A stretch of 64,000 bases of DNA from an uncultured Paracoccaceae bacterium (GTDB taxonomy: Bacteria; Pseudomonadota; Alphaproteobacteria; Rhodobacterales; Rhodobacteraceae). The notes under the pieces were generated by a model, which saw nothing but the letters and a program-made list of their open reading frames with translations, made no database searches and had not been told where the DNA came from. Each line of letters opens with the position of its first letter. Within the stretch, counting starts at the first letter, position 1. This document shows, in pieces, positions 55,238 through 63,281 of this stretch. The translations under genes and the position numbers were made by a program. Where the stretch lies: assembly GCA_947497065.1 (NCBI GenBank), contig CANMEQ010000003.1:62001-126000 (forward strand). Direction: 5' to 3'.

Positions 55238-55939
55238 ATGACTGTGTTTATCGTGATCCTCATCGTCTCAGCCGCGCTCATCGGTGGCGCTGTTTGGGGC
55301 GCCTATGGCCGCCTTGGCCCCCGCCTCGAAGGCTTCCTCATCGCATTAGCCGGCGGCGCCTTGATCGTCTCCATCGTCGAAGAAATGATCCGCCCCGCCT
55401 CCGAATCCGTCTCAATCCTCTGGCTCAACCCCGTCGTCCTGCTCGGCGCCTTGGCGTTTGTTCTGGGCGACGCCTGGGTCGACCGTAAATTCGGCAGCGA
55501 AAATGGCGGCGGCCTCCTGCTCGCCATCACCCTCGATGGCGTCCCCGAAAACCTCGCCCTCGGCGTGGCCCTCATCGGCGCAGGCTTCACCGAAGTCAGC
55601 GCCCTGGCCGCCTCGATCCTGCTCTCCAACCTCCCCGAAGCCGCAGGTGGCGCGCAAGCCATGAAAAAATCCGGCCTCTCGAAAGCCAAAACCGTTCTCA
55701 TCTGGTCTGCCACCGCAGCGCTGCTCGCCGTCGCCGCCCTCATCGGCTACGTCGCGTTGCAATCCGCCTCCGACCAATCCCTCGCCCTGATCCGCGGCTT
55801 CGCCGCTGGCGCTGTCGTGGCCTCCCTCGCCACGGAAGTCTTCCCCAAAGCCTTCCGCGAAGACCACTACCAAACCGGCATCGCCGTCACGATCGGCCTG
55901 ATGCTGGCCTTTTGCCTCAATGATCTGGCGGGCGGGTAA
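55238..55939 (+). CDS. ZIP-family metal transporter
   Basis: 233-residue inner-membrane protein with about seven to eight helices. The ZIP helix motifs DGVPENLALGVAL and SNLPEAAGGA carry the metal-binding E/N/P set, but the usual helix-4 histidine (HNxPEG in classical ZIPs) is replaced by Asp in TLDGVPENL. Substrate divalent metal (Zn, Mn or Fe) unknown. Next to a Mn-dependent pyrophosphatase, so Mn uptake is conceivable. Start 55238; ribosome-binding site weak. Confidence 0.82.
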   Translation: MTVFIVILIVSAALIGGAVWGAYGRLGPRLEGFLIALAGGALIVSIVEEMIRPASESVSILWLNPVVLLGALAFVLGDAWVDRKFGSENGGGLLLAITLDGVPENLALGVALIGAGFTEVSALAASILLSNLPEAAGGAQAMKKSGLSKAKTVLIWSATAALLAVAALIGYVALQSASDQSLALIRGFAAGAVVASLATEVFPKAFREDHYQTGIAVTIGLMLAFCLNDLAGG

Positions 55940-56033
55940 CCGGCTTGCAAAAACCGCCCCGTCAACTGGGGTGACACAGCCCCAACACCCGCCTATAACG
56001 CCTCCAAATTCAAACCTGATAGGCGTTAATTTT

Positions 56034-56951
56034 ATGACAACTCTCGTATTCGGCCACAAAGCCCCCGACACCGATTCCCTGGGCTCCGCCCTCATCTGGG
56101 ACTGGTTCTTGAACCACACCGGCACCGATGCCGCTGCCAAATTGCTGGGCACCCCAAACACCGAAGCGGCCTTCGTAGCCAAACGCTGGGGCTTCGCCGA
56201 GCCAGAGATCATCGCTGAAGTGGCCGACGACCAGCCTTGCGTCATCGTCGACACCAACAACCCAGCCGAGCTGCCCGCCAACATCAACGGCGCAAATGTC
56301 ACCGCGATCATCGACCACCACAAACTCGTGGGCGGCCTCGAGACCAAAGGCCCGATCGACATCACAATCCGCCCGCTGGCCTGCACCGCCACCATCATGT
56401 ACGACCTGATGGGCGACGCGGCCTCCGACATGCCCGAAGGCATCAAGGGCTTGGTTTTGTCCTGCATCCTGTCCGACACACTGGAATTCCGCTCCCCAAC
56501 AACAACAGACACAGACAAAGCACTGGCTGAAAAACTAGCCGGCGAGCTGGGCCTCTCCATCCCCGCCTACGCGAGCGAAATGTTCGAAGCCAAATCTGAC
56601 GTCTCCGCCTTCTCAGACGCCGAACTGCTGCGCATGGACTCCAAAGAATACGAAGTCGACGGCACCAAATTCCGCGTCTCCGTTCTGGAAACCACAGCCC
56701 CGAAAATCGTCCTCGACCGTCAGGCCTCCATCATGGACACCATGACAACCGTTGCAGCGGAAGACGGTGTTGATCAGGTGCTGCTCTTCGTGGTCGACAT
56801 CCTCAACGAAGAAGCCACTATGTTCATCCCGAACGAGCTGACCAAAACTGTTGCTGAAAAATCCTTCGGCGCAACCGTCACAGGCGACGCGGTCGTGCTT
56901 CCGGGCATCATGTCCCGCAAAAAACAGATCATTCCAAACCTCAAAGTCTGA
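56034..56951 (+). CDS. ppaC: Manganese-dependent inorganic pyrophosphatase
   Basis: Family II (DHH) pyrophosphatase of 305 residues. Metal ligands visible are H8, D12 and D14 (GHKAPDTDS), D73 (VDTNN) and D94-H95-H96 (IDHHK). The C-terminal DHHA2 domain has the substrate loop MSRKKQIIPN. It hydrolyses PPi, pulling biosynthetic reactions. Start at 56034. A palindrome and a strong terminator follow. Confidence 0.96.
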   Translation: MTTLVFGHKAPDTDSLGSALIWDWFLNHTGTDAAAKLLGTPNTEAAFVAKRWGFAEPEIIAEVADDQPCVIVDTNNPAELPANINGANVTAIIDHHKLVGGLETKGPIDITIRPLACTATIMYDLMGDAASDMPEGIKGLVLSCILSDTLEFRSPTTTDTDKALAEKLAGELGLSIPAYASEMFEAKSDVSAFSDAELLRMDSKEYEVDGTKFRVSVLETTAPKIVLDRQASIMDTMTTVAAEDGVDQVLLFVVDILNEEATMFIPNELTKTVAEKSFGATVTGDAVVLPGIMSRKKQIIPNLKV

Positions 56952-56955
56952 TCCG

Positions 56956-56975
56956 TAGGATGGGTGAAACCCATC
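56956..56975. repeat. Palindrome copy 2, behind ppaC
   Basis: TAGGATGGGTGAAACCCATC begins five bases past the ppaC stop. It is 18/20 identical to 20571-20590, with a compensatory G-C to A-T pair. It is followed by eight A's, so it is not a plus-strand terminator. Confidence 0.65.
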
Positions 56976-57000
56976 AAAAAAAACCATCACTGAAACACTC

Positions 57001-57038
57001 CAACGCCCGCAGCCCTCCGCTGCGGGCGTTGTTGCTTT
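57001..57038 (+). terminator. Terminator of ppaC
   Basis: A perfect 13-bp stem CAACGCCCGCAGC / GCTGCGGGCGTTG with a CCTCC loop, followed by TTGCTTTC. Confidence 0.9.
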
Positions 57039-57070
57039 CAAACCCCGCACGCCAATGCCATGATCCCCTC

Positions 57071-57580
57071 ATGAGCACCCCGACCTACACAATCACCCAA
57101 CTCACACCGGACCACGCTGCCCAATGGCAGGCCATGCGCATCGCCTCCATCCGCGACTTCCCTTTGGGCTTTCTGGTCACCGAAGACGAAGCCGCAGCCG
57201 TGCCCCTCGACCAACTCGCCGACCGGTTCTTGCTTGGCAACGATTGGGGCATCTTCGTGGGCACCACCCTCATCGGCTTTTGCAATTGCCGCCGCCAAAC
57301 CCTGATCCGCACGAAACACCGCGCCGAAATCGGCCCCTTCTTCATCAGCGCCCCCTACCACGGCACCGGTGCTGCGACCCAGTTGATGACCACCACCATC
57401 GACCGCGTCCGCGCTGACGGCATCGAACAACTCGAACTCTACGTCGACAGCACGAACACCCGCGCCATCCGCTTTTACGAACGCATGGGCTTCACCTGTG
57501 CGGCGATCCTGCCCAACATGGTCAAAATCAACGGCCAGTCCCACGACGATCTGTTCTACATCCTCCCGCTAACCCCCTGA
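57071..57580 (+). CDS. GNAT-family N-acetyltransferase
   Basis: 169-residue acetyl-CoA-dependent transferase. The acetyl-CoA loop motif is degenerate YHGTGAATQLM (R/Q-x-x-G-x-G/A), and ELYVDSTNTRAIRFYERMGF is the C-terminal motif B. The acceptor is unknown. Start 57071 from the open frame beginning at 56960; the ribosome-binding site is poor. Confidence 0.88.
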   Translation: MSTPTYTITQLTPDHAAQWQAMRIASIRDFPLGFLVTEDEAAAVPLDQLADRFLLGNDWGIFVGTTLIGFCNCRRQTLIRTKHRAEIGPFFISAPYHGTGAATQLMTTTIDRVRADGIEQLELYVDSTNTRAIRFYERMGFTCAAILPNMVKINGQSHDDLFYILPLTP

Positions 57581-57681
57581 CCCAAACGGGACGGTGGGCG
57601 GGGCGCCTTTGGGCTTTGGCACAAAGCCACAAACAGCGTCGCACGCCGGTTTTCCCACTGTGAACTTTCTGCACCTGCGGT

Positions 57682-57723
57682 ATGTACAGGATGTGCACAG
57701 GATGTGTACGTAATGTGCATCGC
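57682..57723. repeat. 11-bp-phased ATGTG repeats upstream of the HAD gene
   Basis: ATGTACAGG, ATGTGCACAGG, ATGTGTACGTA and ATGTGCATCGC follow one another with starts at 57682, 57691, 57702 and 57713. Spacing of 11 bp places the motif on one face of the helix. Position about 30-70 bp before the HAD start suggests a regulator site. Confidence 0.45.
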
Positions 57724-57751
57724 AGACACAGCCCTATTGAAAGCCTTTGAT

Positions 57752-58627
57752 ATGTCCCAAATCGTAAACACTTTCGCGGAAATCTCCGGCCAATATGACG
57801 TGGCCTTCGTCGACCTTTGGGGCTGTATGCACAACGGCATCACCGCCTTCGCGGACGCTTGCACCGCCATGCAAACCTACCGCGCACAGGGCGGCATCGT
57901 GGTGCTGGTCACCAACTCCCCGCGCCCTTGGGATTCGGTCGCAAAACAGATTACCGATATGGGCGTTCCAACGGACGCGTGGGATGCCATCGCCACCTCC
58001 GGCGACAGCGCACGCGCGGCCATGTTCCGTGGCATCGTGGGCGAGAAAATCTACTTCATGGGCGAAACACCCCGCGACGACGACTTCTTCAAACCGCTTA
58101 GCATCATTGAAAATCCGGTGAATATTCAAAAGGTTGCCCTGGAAGACGCCGAAGGCATCGTCTGCTGCGGCCCCTTCGACACCCAGGCCGATCCCGATGT
58201 GAACCGCGCCGATTTCCTGCTGGCCAAAACCAACGGATTGAAACTGCTCTGCGCCAACCCCGACATCATCGTCGACCGTGGCGAAACCCGCGAATGGTGT
58301 GCAGGCGCGCTTGCCGCACTCTATACTGAAATGGGCGGTGAAAGCCTCTACTTCGGCAAACCCCACGCCCCCATCTACGACCTCGCCCGCCGCCGGTACG
58401 CCGCCTTAACCAATTCCATCTCCGATCCGCGTATCATCTGCATCGGCGACGGGATTCGCACCGATGTTCTAGGGGGCCAAATGGAAGACCTCGACACCCT
58501 GTTCATCACCGGCGGCCTCGCCGCCTCTGAAACCAAAACCGACATGCAGCCCGATGAAGCAGCCCTAAGTGACTATATTACTTCAGAAAAAGTCACCCCA
58601 ACCTACGCCATCGGGTTCTTGCGCTAA
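57752..58627 (+). CDS. HAD-superfamily hydrolase (TIGR01459 type)
   Basis: 291-residue class IIA HAD phosphatase. Motif I reads VAFVDLWGCMHNG (D-x-W-G-x-x instead of D-x-D), motif II is VVLVTNSPR, the cap domain is in the middle, and the C-terminal ICIGDGIRTDVLGG is motif IV. In the TIGR01459 subfamily the second Asp of motif I is naturally Trp. Substrate unknown. Start MSQIVNTFAE at 57752. Confidence 0.85.
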   Translation: MSQIVNTFAEISGQYDVAFVDLWGCMHNGITAFADACTAMQTYRAQGGIVVLVTNSPRPWDSVAKQITDMGVPTDAWDAIATSGDSARAAMFRGIVGEKIYFMGETPRDDDFFKPLSIIENPVNIQKVALEDAEGIVCCGPFDTQADPDVNRADFLLAKTNGLKLLCANPDIIVDRGETREWCAGALAALYTEMGGESLYFGKPHAPIYDLARRRYAALTNSISDPRIICIGDGIRTDVLGGQMEDLDTLFITGGLAASETKTDMQPDEAALSDYITSEKVTPTYAIGFLR

Positions 58628-58639
58628 CCCATCGCGGGC

Positions 58640-58669
58640 TTGACACATGCTGCACTCGCAAAGTAATAA
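58640..58669 (+). promoter_or_regulatory. Strong sigma70-like promoter of the MaoC gene
   Basis: TTGACA (58640-58645), 18 bases, TAATAA (58664-58669). The -35 is perfect and the -10 lies inside the inverted repeat 58663-58706. Confidence 0.75.
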
Positions 58670-58706
58670 AATTTCACCGGTTATTTGATCGGTGATTTTT
58701 TATTAC
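58663..58706. repeat. Long inverted repeat overlapping the MaoC promoter
   Basis: GTAATAAAA-TT-TCACCG and CGGTGA-TT-TTTTATTAC form 17-base arms with two T-T mismatches and a 10-base loop. Can act as a bidirectional terminator behind the HAD gene (T-run on the plus strand) and simultaneously covers the -10 and start site of the MaoC promoter. Confidence 0.75.
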
Positions 58707-58722
58707 CCAAAGGATTCGCGCC

Positions 58723-59166
58723 ATGCTGGACAATGCCCCCCGTGGAACCATCTGCATCGAAGACATCGAAATCGGAATGTCGCGCTCGCTGCGTAAAATC
58801 ATCACCGACCGCGACATCGAACTCTTCGCCGAAGTCTCAACCGATCATAACCCCGTCCACCTCGATGACGCCTACGCCCAAGACACCATTTTCGAGGGCC
58901 GCATCGCCCACGGCATGCTCACCGCCGGGCTGATCTCCGCGGTCATCGGCGAACAGCTCCCCGGCCATGGCACGGTGTATCTGGGTCAAAACCTGAAATT
59001 CCTCGCCCCCGTCCGCCCCGGCGATATGGTCGAAGCCATTGTAACCGTTGCGGAAATCGACAACGCGAAACGCCGTGTCACCCTGAACACCCACTGCGAA
59101 ATCGACGGCAAGAAGGTCCTCAAAGGCGACGCCGTCGTCCTCGCCCCATCGCGTAAATTCGACTAG
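58723..59166 (+). CDS. MaoC-like (R)-specific enoyl-CoA hydratase
   Basis: 147-residue hot-dog-fold dehydratase. The hydratase 2 motif STDHNPVHLDDAYA (catalytic D and H) lies around residues 39-52, followed by FEGRIAHGMLTAGLIS. Adds water to trans-2-enoyl-CoA to give (R)-3-hydroxyacyl-CoA, a precursor supply for polyhydroxyalkanoate. AAAGGA precedes the ATG. Single gene. Confidence 0.9.
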   Translation: MLDNAPRGTICIEDIEIGMSRSLRKIITDRDIELFAEVSTDHNPVHLDDAYAQDTIFEGRIAHGMLTAGLISAVIGEQLPGHGTVYLGQNLKFLAPVRPGDMVEAIVTVAEIDNAKRRVTLNTHCEIDGKKVLKGDAVVLAPSRKFD

Positions 59167-59211
59167 CACAGCGCCGCTTGCACCGGCCCGCACGGCGCGG
59201 TACGCAAGGCT

Positions 59212-60144
59212 ATGCGCATTATCCGAGACCCCGCCTTCATTGCCCCTTCCGACCGTGGCGCCGCCGCTGCACTCGGTAATTTCGACGGCGTGCACAAGGG
59301 CCACCAAGCTGTCATCGACCTGACCCGCAGTGTCGCAAACGGCGCGCCTTTGGGCATCCTCACGTTCGAGCCGCACCCCCGTGAACACTTCGCCCCCGAC
59401 GCCCCGCCGTTCCGCCTCATGAACGCGGCAGCCAAGGCCAATCGCCTTGAAAAATTGGGCGTTGAGCGTCTCTATCAGGTGCCCTTCAACGATGCCCTCG
59501 CCGCCCTCTCGCCCCGCGAATTTGCCCAACAGATCATCACCGACAAGCTCGGCCTGACCCATGTGGTCGTGGGCGAAGACTTCTGTTTCGGCTCCGGCCG
59601 CGCCGGCACCACCGACGACCTGATCCGCTTTGGCGCCGAGATGGGCTTCGATGTCACCATCGCCCCGATGATCACCAATGCCTCCGGCGCCGTGTCCTCC
59701 ACCGCGATCCGCACAGCGCTGTCCGAAGGCAACCCGCTTCACGCCGCAGAAATGCTAGGCCATTGGCACCGCATCGTAGGCCCCGTCATCACCGGCGACC
59801 AGCGTGGCCGCGATCTGGGCTACCCCACAGCCAACATGTCGACCAACGGGCTGCACATGCCCAAATTCGGCGTCTATGCCGTCAAAGTAGACGTGCTCGA
59901 TGGGCCACACGCAGGCAGCTACAATGGCGCAGCCTCCATCGGGGTGCGCCCGATGTTTGGTGTGAACACACCGAACTGCGAAAGCTACCTCTTTGATTTT
60001 TCAGGCGATCTTTACGGCGCCGAAATCAGCGTTGCCTTGGTCAGCTACCTGCGCGGCGAAGAAAAATTCGACAGCCTCGACGCGCTCATCACTCAAATGG
60101 ATGCCGATTGTCTGCGCGCGCGGGATATCCTGACCGATGTCTGA
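59212..60144 (+). CDS. ribF: Bifunctional riboflavin kinase / FAD synthetase
   Basis: 310-residue enzyme that converts riboflavin to FMN and FAD. N-terminal nucleotidyltransferase GNFDGVHKGHQAV (about 24-36) and S-S-T-x-I-R; C-terminal riboflavin kinase with GRDLGYPTAN (about 197-206) and the conserved S-x-G-x-x-P-x-F. Its FMN product is the ligand of the riboswitch at 24.5 kb. Overlaps the next gene by 8 bp. Confidence 0.97.
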   Translation: MRIIRDPAFIAPSDRGAAAALGNFDGVHKGHQAVIDLTRSVANGAPLGILTFEPHPREHFAPDAPPFRLMNAAAKANRLEKLGVERLYQVPFNDALAALSPREFAQQIITDKLGLTHVVVGEDFCFGSGRAGTTDDLIRFGAEMGFDVTIAPMITNASGAVSSTAIRTALSEGNPLHAAEMLGHWHRIVGPVITGDQRGRDLGYPTANMSTNGLHMPKFGVYAVKVDVLDGPHAGSYNGAASIGVRPMFGVNTPNCESYLFDFSGDLYGAEISVALVSYLRGEEKFDSLDALITQMDADCLRARDILTDV

Positions 60145-60607
60145 TCCCATCAACCGCGAAGACATCCGCCCCGAATTCTGGGCCCATGTCCCCCTTACAA
60201 AAATGACCCAGCCCGAATGGGAAGCCCTGTGTGACGGCTGCGGCAAATGCTGCCTCAACAAGCTTGAGGACGAAGACACAGGCGAGGTCGCCCTCACCCG
60301 CGTGGCCTGCAAATTATTGGACGACAGCACCTGCCTGTGCTCCTCCTACCCCACGCGTCATACCTACGTCCCCGAATGCATCGTGCTGACCCCCTCCACG
60401 ATCCAGGACCACATGTACTGGCTGCCCCAAACCTGCGCCTATCGCCTTGTACACGAAGGCAAACCGCTGTTTCACTGGCATCCGCTGGTGTCGGGCTCAG
60501 ATCAATCTGTGCACGATGCGGGCGTCTCTGTCCAAGATCTCACCGTGTCCGAGGCCAACACCCCCGACGACGACTGGGAAGACCACATCATCGAGGAACC
60601 TTTGTAG
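60137..60607 (+). CDS. YcgN/UPF0260 cysteine-cluster protein
   Basis: 156-residue cytosolic protein with a zinc- or iron-sulfur-like cysteine set (CDGCGKCCLNK at about 33-43, then VACKLLDDSTCLCSSYPTR and CAYRL). This is the YcgN (UPF0260) family, related to YkgJ. Starts within the last codons of ribF (ATGTCTGA). Function unknown. Confidence 0.9.
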   Translation: MSDPINREDIRPEFWAHVPLTKMTQPEWEALCDGCGKCCLNKLEDEDTGEVALTRVACKLLDDSTCLCSSYPTRHTYVPECIVLTPSTIQDHMYWLPQTCAYRLVHEGKPLFHWHPLVSGSDQSVHDAGVSVQDLTVSEANTPDDDWEDHIIEEPL

Positions 60608-61648
60608 ATGTTTTTTGCTTCAGACAATTCTGGCCCCGCCCATCCATCGGTCATGGAGGCGTTGACCCGCGCCAACGAAGGCTACCGCTTTGGCTACGGG
60701 GCGGATGCGGAAATGGACCGCGTGCGCGATATGATCCGCGACCTGTTTGAGGCCCCCGAAGCGGCGGTCTATCTGGTGGCCACCGGCACCGCCGCGAACT
60801 CCATCGCACTGGGCACCCTCGCCCAGCCGTGGGAGACGATTTTTTGCACCAAGCTTAGCCACATCAACGAGGATGAGTGCAACGCGCCGGAATTCTACAG
60901 CGGTGCAAAGTTGACCATGGTGCCCGACGAAAACGCCAAGATGACCCCCGCCACCCTGACCGCCACGATCGAAGGCGAGCAAACACGTGGCGTGCACGGC
61001 CCACAGCGCGGCCCTGTGTCGATCACGCAAGTCACTGAAAAAGGCACAGTTTACACAGTCGAAGAGCTGAAAGCCCTGACAGATGTGGCAAAATCATTTG
61101 GGCTCACCACCCACCTCGACGGCGCGCGCTTTGCCAATGCCATCGTCACTTTGGGCTGCACCCCTGCGGAGATGACATGGAAGGCCGGCATCGATTGCGT
61201 GTGTTTCGGCGGTACCAAAAACGGGCTGATGGGCGTCGAAGCAGTGATATTTTTCGATCCCAAACACGCTTGGGAATTCGAGCTGCGCCGCAAACGGGGG
61301 GCGCATTTGTTTTCCAAACACCGCTACCTGAGCGCGCAAATGGAAGCCTACCTGACGAACAATCTATGGCATGAATTGGCAACCCAAGCCAACGCCAGCG
61401 GCCAACGTTTGGCAGACGGCCTGCGCGCCACCAACGCCGTGACATTCCCCTATCAGCCCGAAGCGAACCTGATGTTTTTTGAGGCCACCCGCGCCTTGCA
61501 TCAAAAGGTCCGCGCGGCAGGTGCGGAGTATTATTTGATGAGCCCGCTCGAGGGCGATGCGGACGAGATTGTCATGGGCCGTTTGGTCTGTGATTGGTCC
61601 GTTGGTGCAGATGGGGTCGATGCCTTTCTCGCAGCCCTCACAGAGTAG
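60608..61648 (+). CDS. ltaE: Low-specificity threonine aldolase
   Basis: PLP-dependent fold type I enzyme of 346 residues that cleaves (allo)threonine to glycine and acetaldehyde. Catalytic lysine in FGGTKNGLMG (about 198-205); HLDGARFANA holds the cofactor-binding aspartate. The ATG directly follows the ycgN stop, with GAGGAACC as ribosome-binding site in the ycgN end, so the three genes ribF-ycgN-ltaE form an operon. Confidence 0.93.
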   Translation: MFFASDNSGPAHPSVMEALTRANEGYRFGYGADAEMDRVRDMIRDLFEAPEAAVYLVATGTAANSIALGTLAQPWETIFCTKLSHINEDECNAPEFYSGAKLTMVPDENAKMTPATLTATIEGEQTRGVHGPQRGPVSITQVTEKGTVYTVEELKALTDVAKSFGLTTHLDGARFANAIVTLGCTPAEMTWKAGIDCVCFGGTKNGLMGVEAVIFFDPKHAWEFELRRKRGAHLFSKHRYLSAQMEAYLTNNLWHELATQANASGQRLADGLRATNAVTFPYQPEANLMFFEATRALHQKVRAAGAEYYLMSPLEGDADEIVMGRLVCDWSVGADGVDAFLAALTE

Positions 61649-61735
61649 GCCGGCCCACCGACGCGAACGTGATTGGACCTCCCTCCTCCAGCTTTTATGG
61701 TCTGCCCAAATGAAACCTCTTGGGAAGGCCTTTGC

Positions 61736-62548
61736 GTGATACGAACCCTTTTGACTGTCGGGCTGATGTCCCTCTCAACCTCTGTCGTGGCGCAAAATTG
61801 CGGGCCAGATAGCCCGTGCGACATTGATGGCGGGTCATACCATCTCCGGCTGCCTGCGGGGGATGGCCCCTTTCCGGTGATGATTTGGTATCACGGTCAC
61901 AATGGCAACGGCGCTTCGATCCACCGTGGGGGTGGGTTGCAGCGTGATTTTTTGGAAAACGGCTACGCGATTTTGGCCCCGAACGGGTATCAGCCCGAAG
62001 GCGGCACACGCAGCTACCCCGCCCGCGATGGTGCCCCCCGTGATGATGTGGCGTTTACGTTTGCCGTCCTCGACGCTGCATCTGAGCGCGCCGATCTTGA
62101 TCTAGACCGTCTCTTTGTGTCCGGCTTTTCGGCGGGTGGATCTATGGCGTGGCTTTTGGCCTGCGAAGCGGGCGATCGCCTGTCCGGCATGGTTAGCGTC
62201 GCGGGTGCGTTGCGCGAACCAAACGACACGGATTGCTCCGGCTTGCAGGGACTGCCCGTGATGCAGGTGCACGGTTTTGCCGATGCCCAAGTCCCGTTTG
62301 AGGGCCGCGGTATCCGCGACTGGCATCAGGGCAGCGTGTGGACATCTCTTGCCCGCGCGCGCGAGGCCAATGGGTGTCGCACGAACCCTGATACGATTGA
62401 AATAACGGAAGATTTTCGAACACGCGTCTGGGGTGAAACCTGCTCTGGCGCAGCCGTCCGGATCGACATCCACGATGGTGGGCATGGCCTGCCCCAAGGG
62501 TGGACGACCCGTGCCCGTGCGTTTTTGGAACAGGCAAACGCGGGCTAA
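61736..62548 (+). CDS. Exported esterase of the LpqC / PHB depolymerase family
   Basis: 270-residue precursor with GTG start (61736; AAGG upstream) and signal peptide ending VVAQ at about 19. Domain begins with cysteine-rich CGPDSPCDIDGG; oxyanion motif WYHGHNGNG; nucleophile in VSGFSAGGSMAW (G-F-S-A-G); probable catalytic Asp in HGFADAQVPF and His in DGGHGLPQGW. Resembles feruloyl-esterase/poly(3-hydroxybutyrate) depolymerase-like secreted hydrolases; substrate unknown. Convergent with the next gene. Confidence 0.85.
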   Translation: MIRTLLTVGLMSLSTSVVAQNCGPDSPCDIDGGSYHLRLPAGDGPFPVMIWYHGHNGNGASIHRGGGLQRDFLENGYAILAPNGYQPEGGTRSYPARDGAPRDDVAFTFAVLDAASERADLDLDRLFVSGFSAGGSMAWLLACEAGDRLSGMVSVAGALREPNDTDCSGLQGLPVMQVHGFADAQVPFEGRGIRDWHQGSVWTSLARAREANGCRTNPDTIEITEDFRTRVWGETCSGAAVRIDIHDGGHGLPQGWTTRARAFLEQANAG

Positions 62549-62552
62549 AGCA

Positions 62553-62581
62553 TTGGCCTGACGCCGCACACGTCAGGCCAA
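62553..62581. terminator. Shared terminator hairpin between convergent genes
   Basis: A perfect 10-bp stem TTGGCCTGAC / GTCAGGCCAA with a 9-base loop; short T-tracts on either side. Serves the esterase gene and the convergent isomerase gene. Confidence 0.75.
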
Positions 62582-62590
62582 CCGTTTCGC

Positions 62591-63187
62591 TTAGAATTCG
62601 CCGGACAGGTGGCGATCGAGATCGTCGATGCGGTCTTGGCCCCAGAACCGCTCATCTTTGTCAGAGATAAAGAACGGTGCACCGAACACGCCTTTCGCCA
62701 CCGCTTCTTCCAGGTTGGCGGCATAGGTTTCTGCGCCTTCCAACAAGCCACTGTTCACAAGCTCGGGGTCGAAACCGGTTTCTTCAAGACAGGCCCGAAT
62801 GACACTTTCATCAGAGATATCTTTATCATCGGCCCAGCAGCTGCGGGTCAGCGCCTGTACTAACGGGCCCACGTTTCCGCCTGCGTTTTGCGCTGCGATG
62901 ATCGCATAAGAAGACGGCGCCATGTTTGTCGGCCAATGCGCTGGTTTCATTTGGAACGGCAGGCCTGTGACAATCGCGCGGCGGCGCATGTCTTGCAGGC
63001 GGTATTCTTGGCGGTTCGGGTGGCGATCTTTGGGAGGAACCCCGCCCGTGCGCCCGAACAGCCCCATGATATCAAGCGGCTTGTAGGTGACTGTGGCACC
63101 GTGTTTCGCCACGACTGCCTCAAACTCTGGGCCTGCCAGATAGGTGAACGGCGAAATCGTTGCGAAGTAATAATCGATATGTGGCAT
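62591..63187 (-). CDS. DsbA-fold 2-hydroxychromene-2-carboxylate isomerase-like protein
   Basis: 198-residue glutathione-transferase-kappa/DsbA-type thioredoxin fold. DYYFATISPFTYLAGPEF has a Ser-Pro in place of the C-x-x-C (as in HCCA isomerase), GVPPKDRHPNRQEYRLQDM is the second family block, and VFGAPFFISDKDERFWGQDRIDDL the conserved cis-Pro region. Homologues isomerise aromatic catabolism intermediates with glutathione. No aromatic-degradation genes are close, so the natural substrate is unknown. Start 63187 with GAGGAGAG; divergent from prs. Confidence 0.9.
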   Translation of the reverse strand: MPHIDYYFATISPFTYLAGPEFEAVVAKHGATVTYKPLDIMGLFGRTGGVPPKDRHPNRQEYRLQDMRRRAIVTGLPFQMKPAHWPTNMAPSSYAIIAAQNAGGNVGPLVQALTRSCWADDKDISDESVIRACLEETGFDPELVNSGLLEGAETYAANLEEAVAKGVFGAPFFISDKDERFWGQDRIDDLDRHLSGEF

Positions 63188-63281
63188 TAGGCTCTCCTCA
63201 GGGCGCTGAATTTGTTGGTCGCAGGTTAGGTATGTGTTAGGCGAAGTCAACGTCACGAATCTGTCATGCTCAGGACCTCTC

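Noticed and set aside
55412-56560. 382-codon minus-strand frame across the ZIP gene and ppaC
   Set aside because: Overlaps two well-supported genes and shows no family signature.
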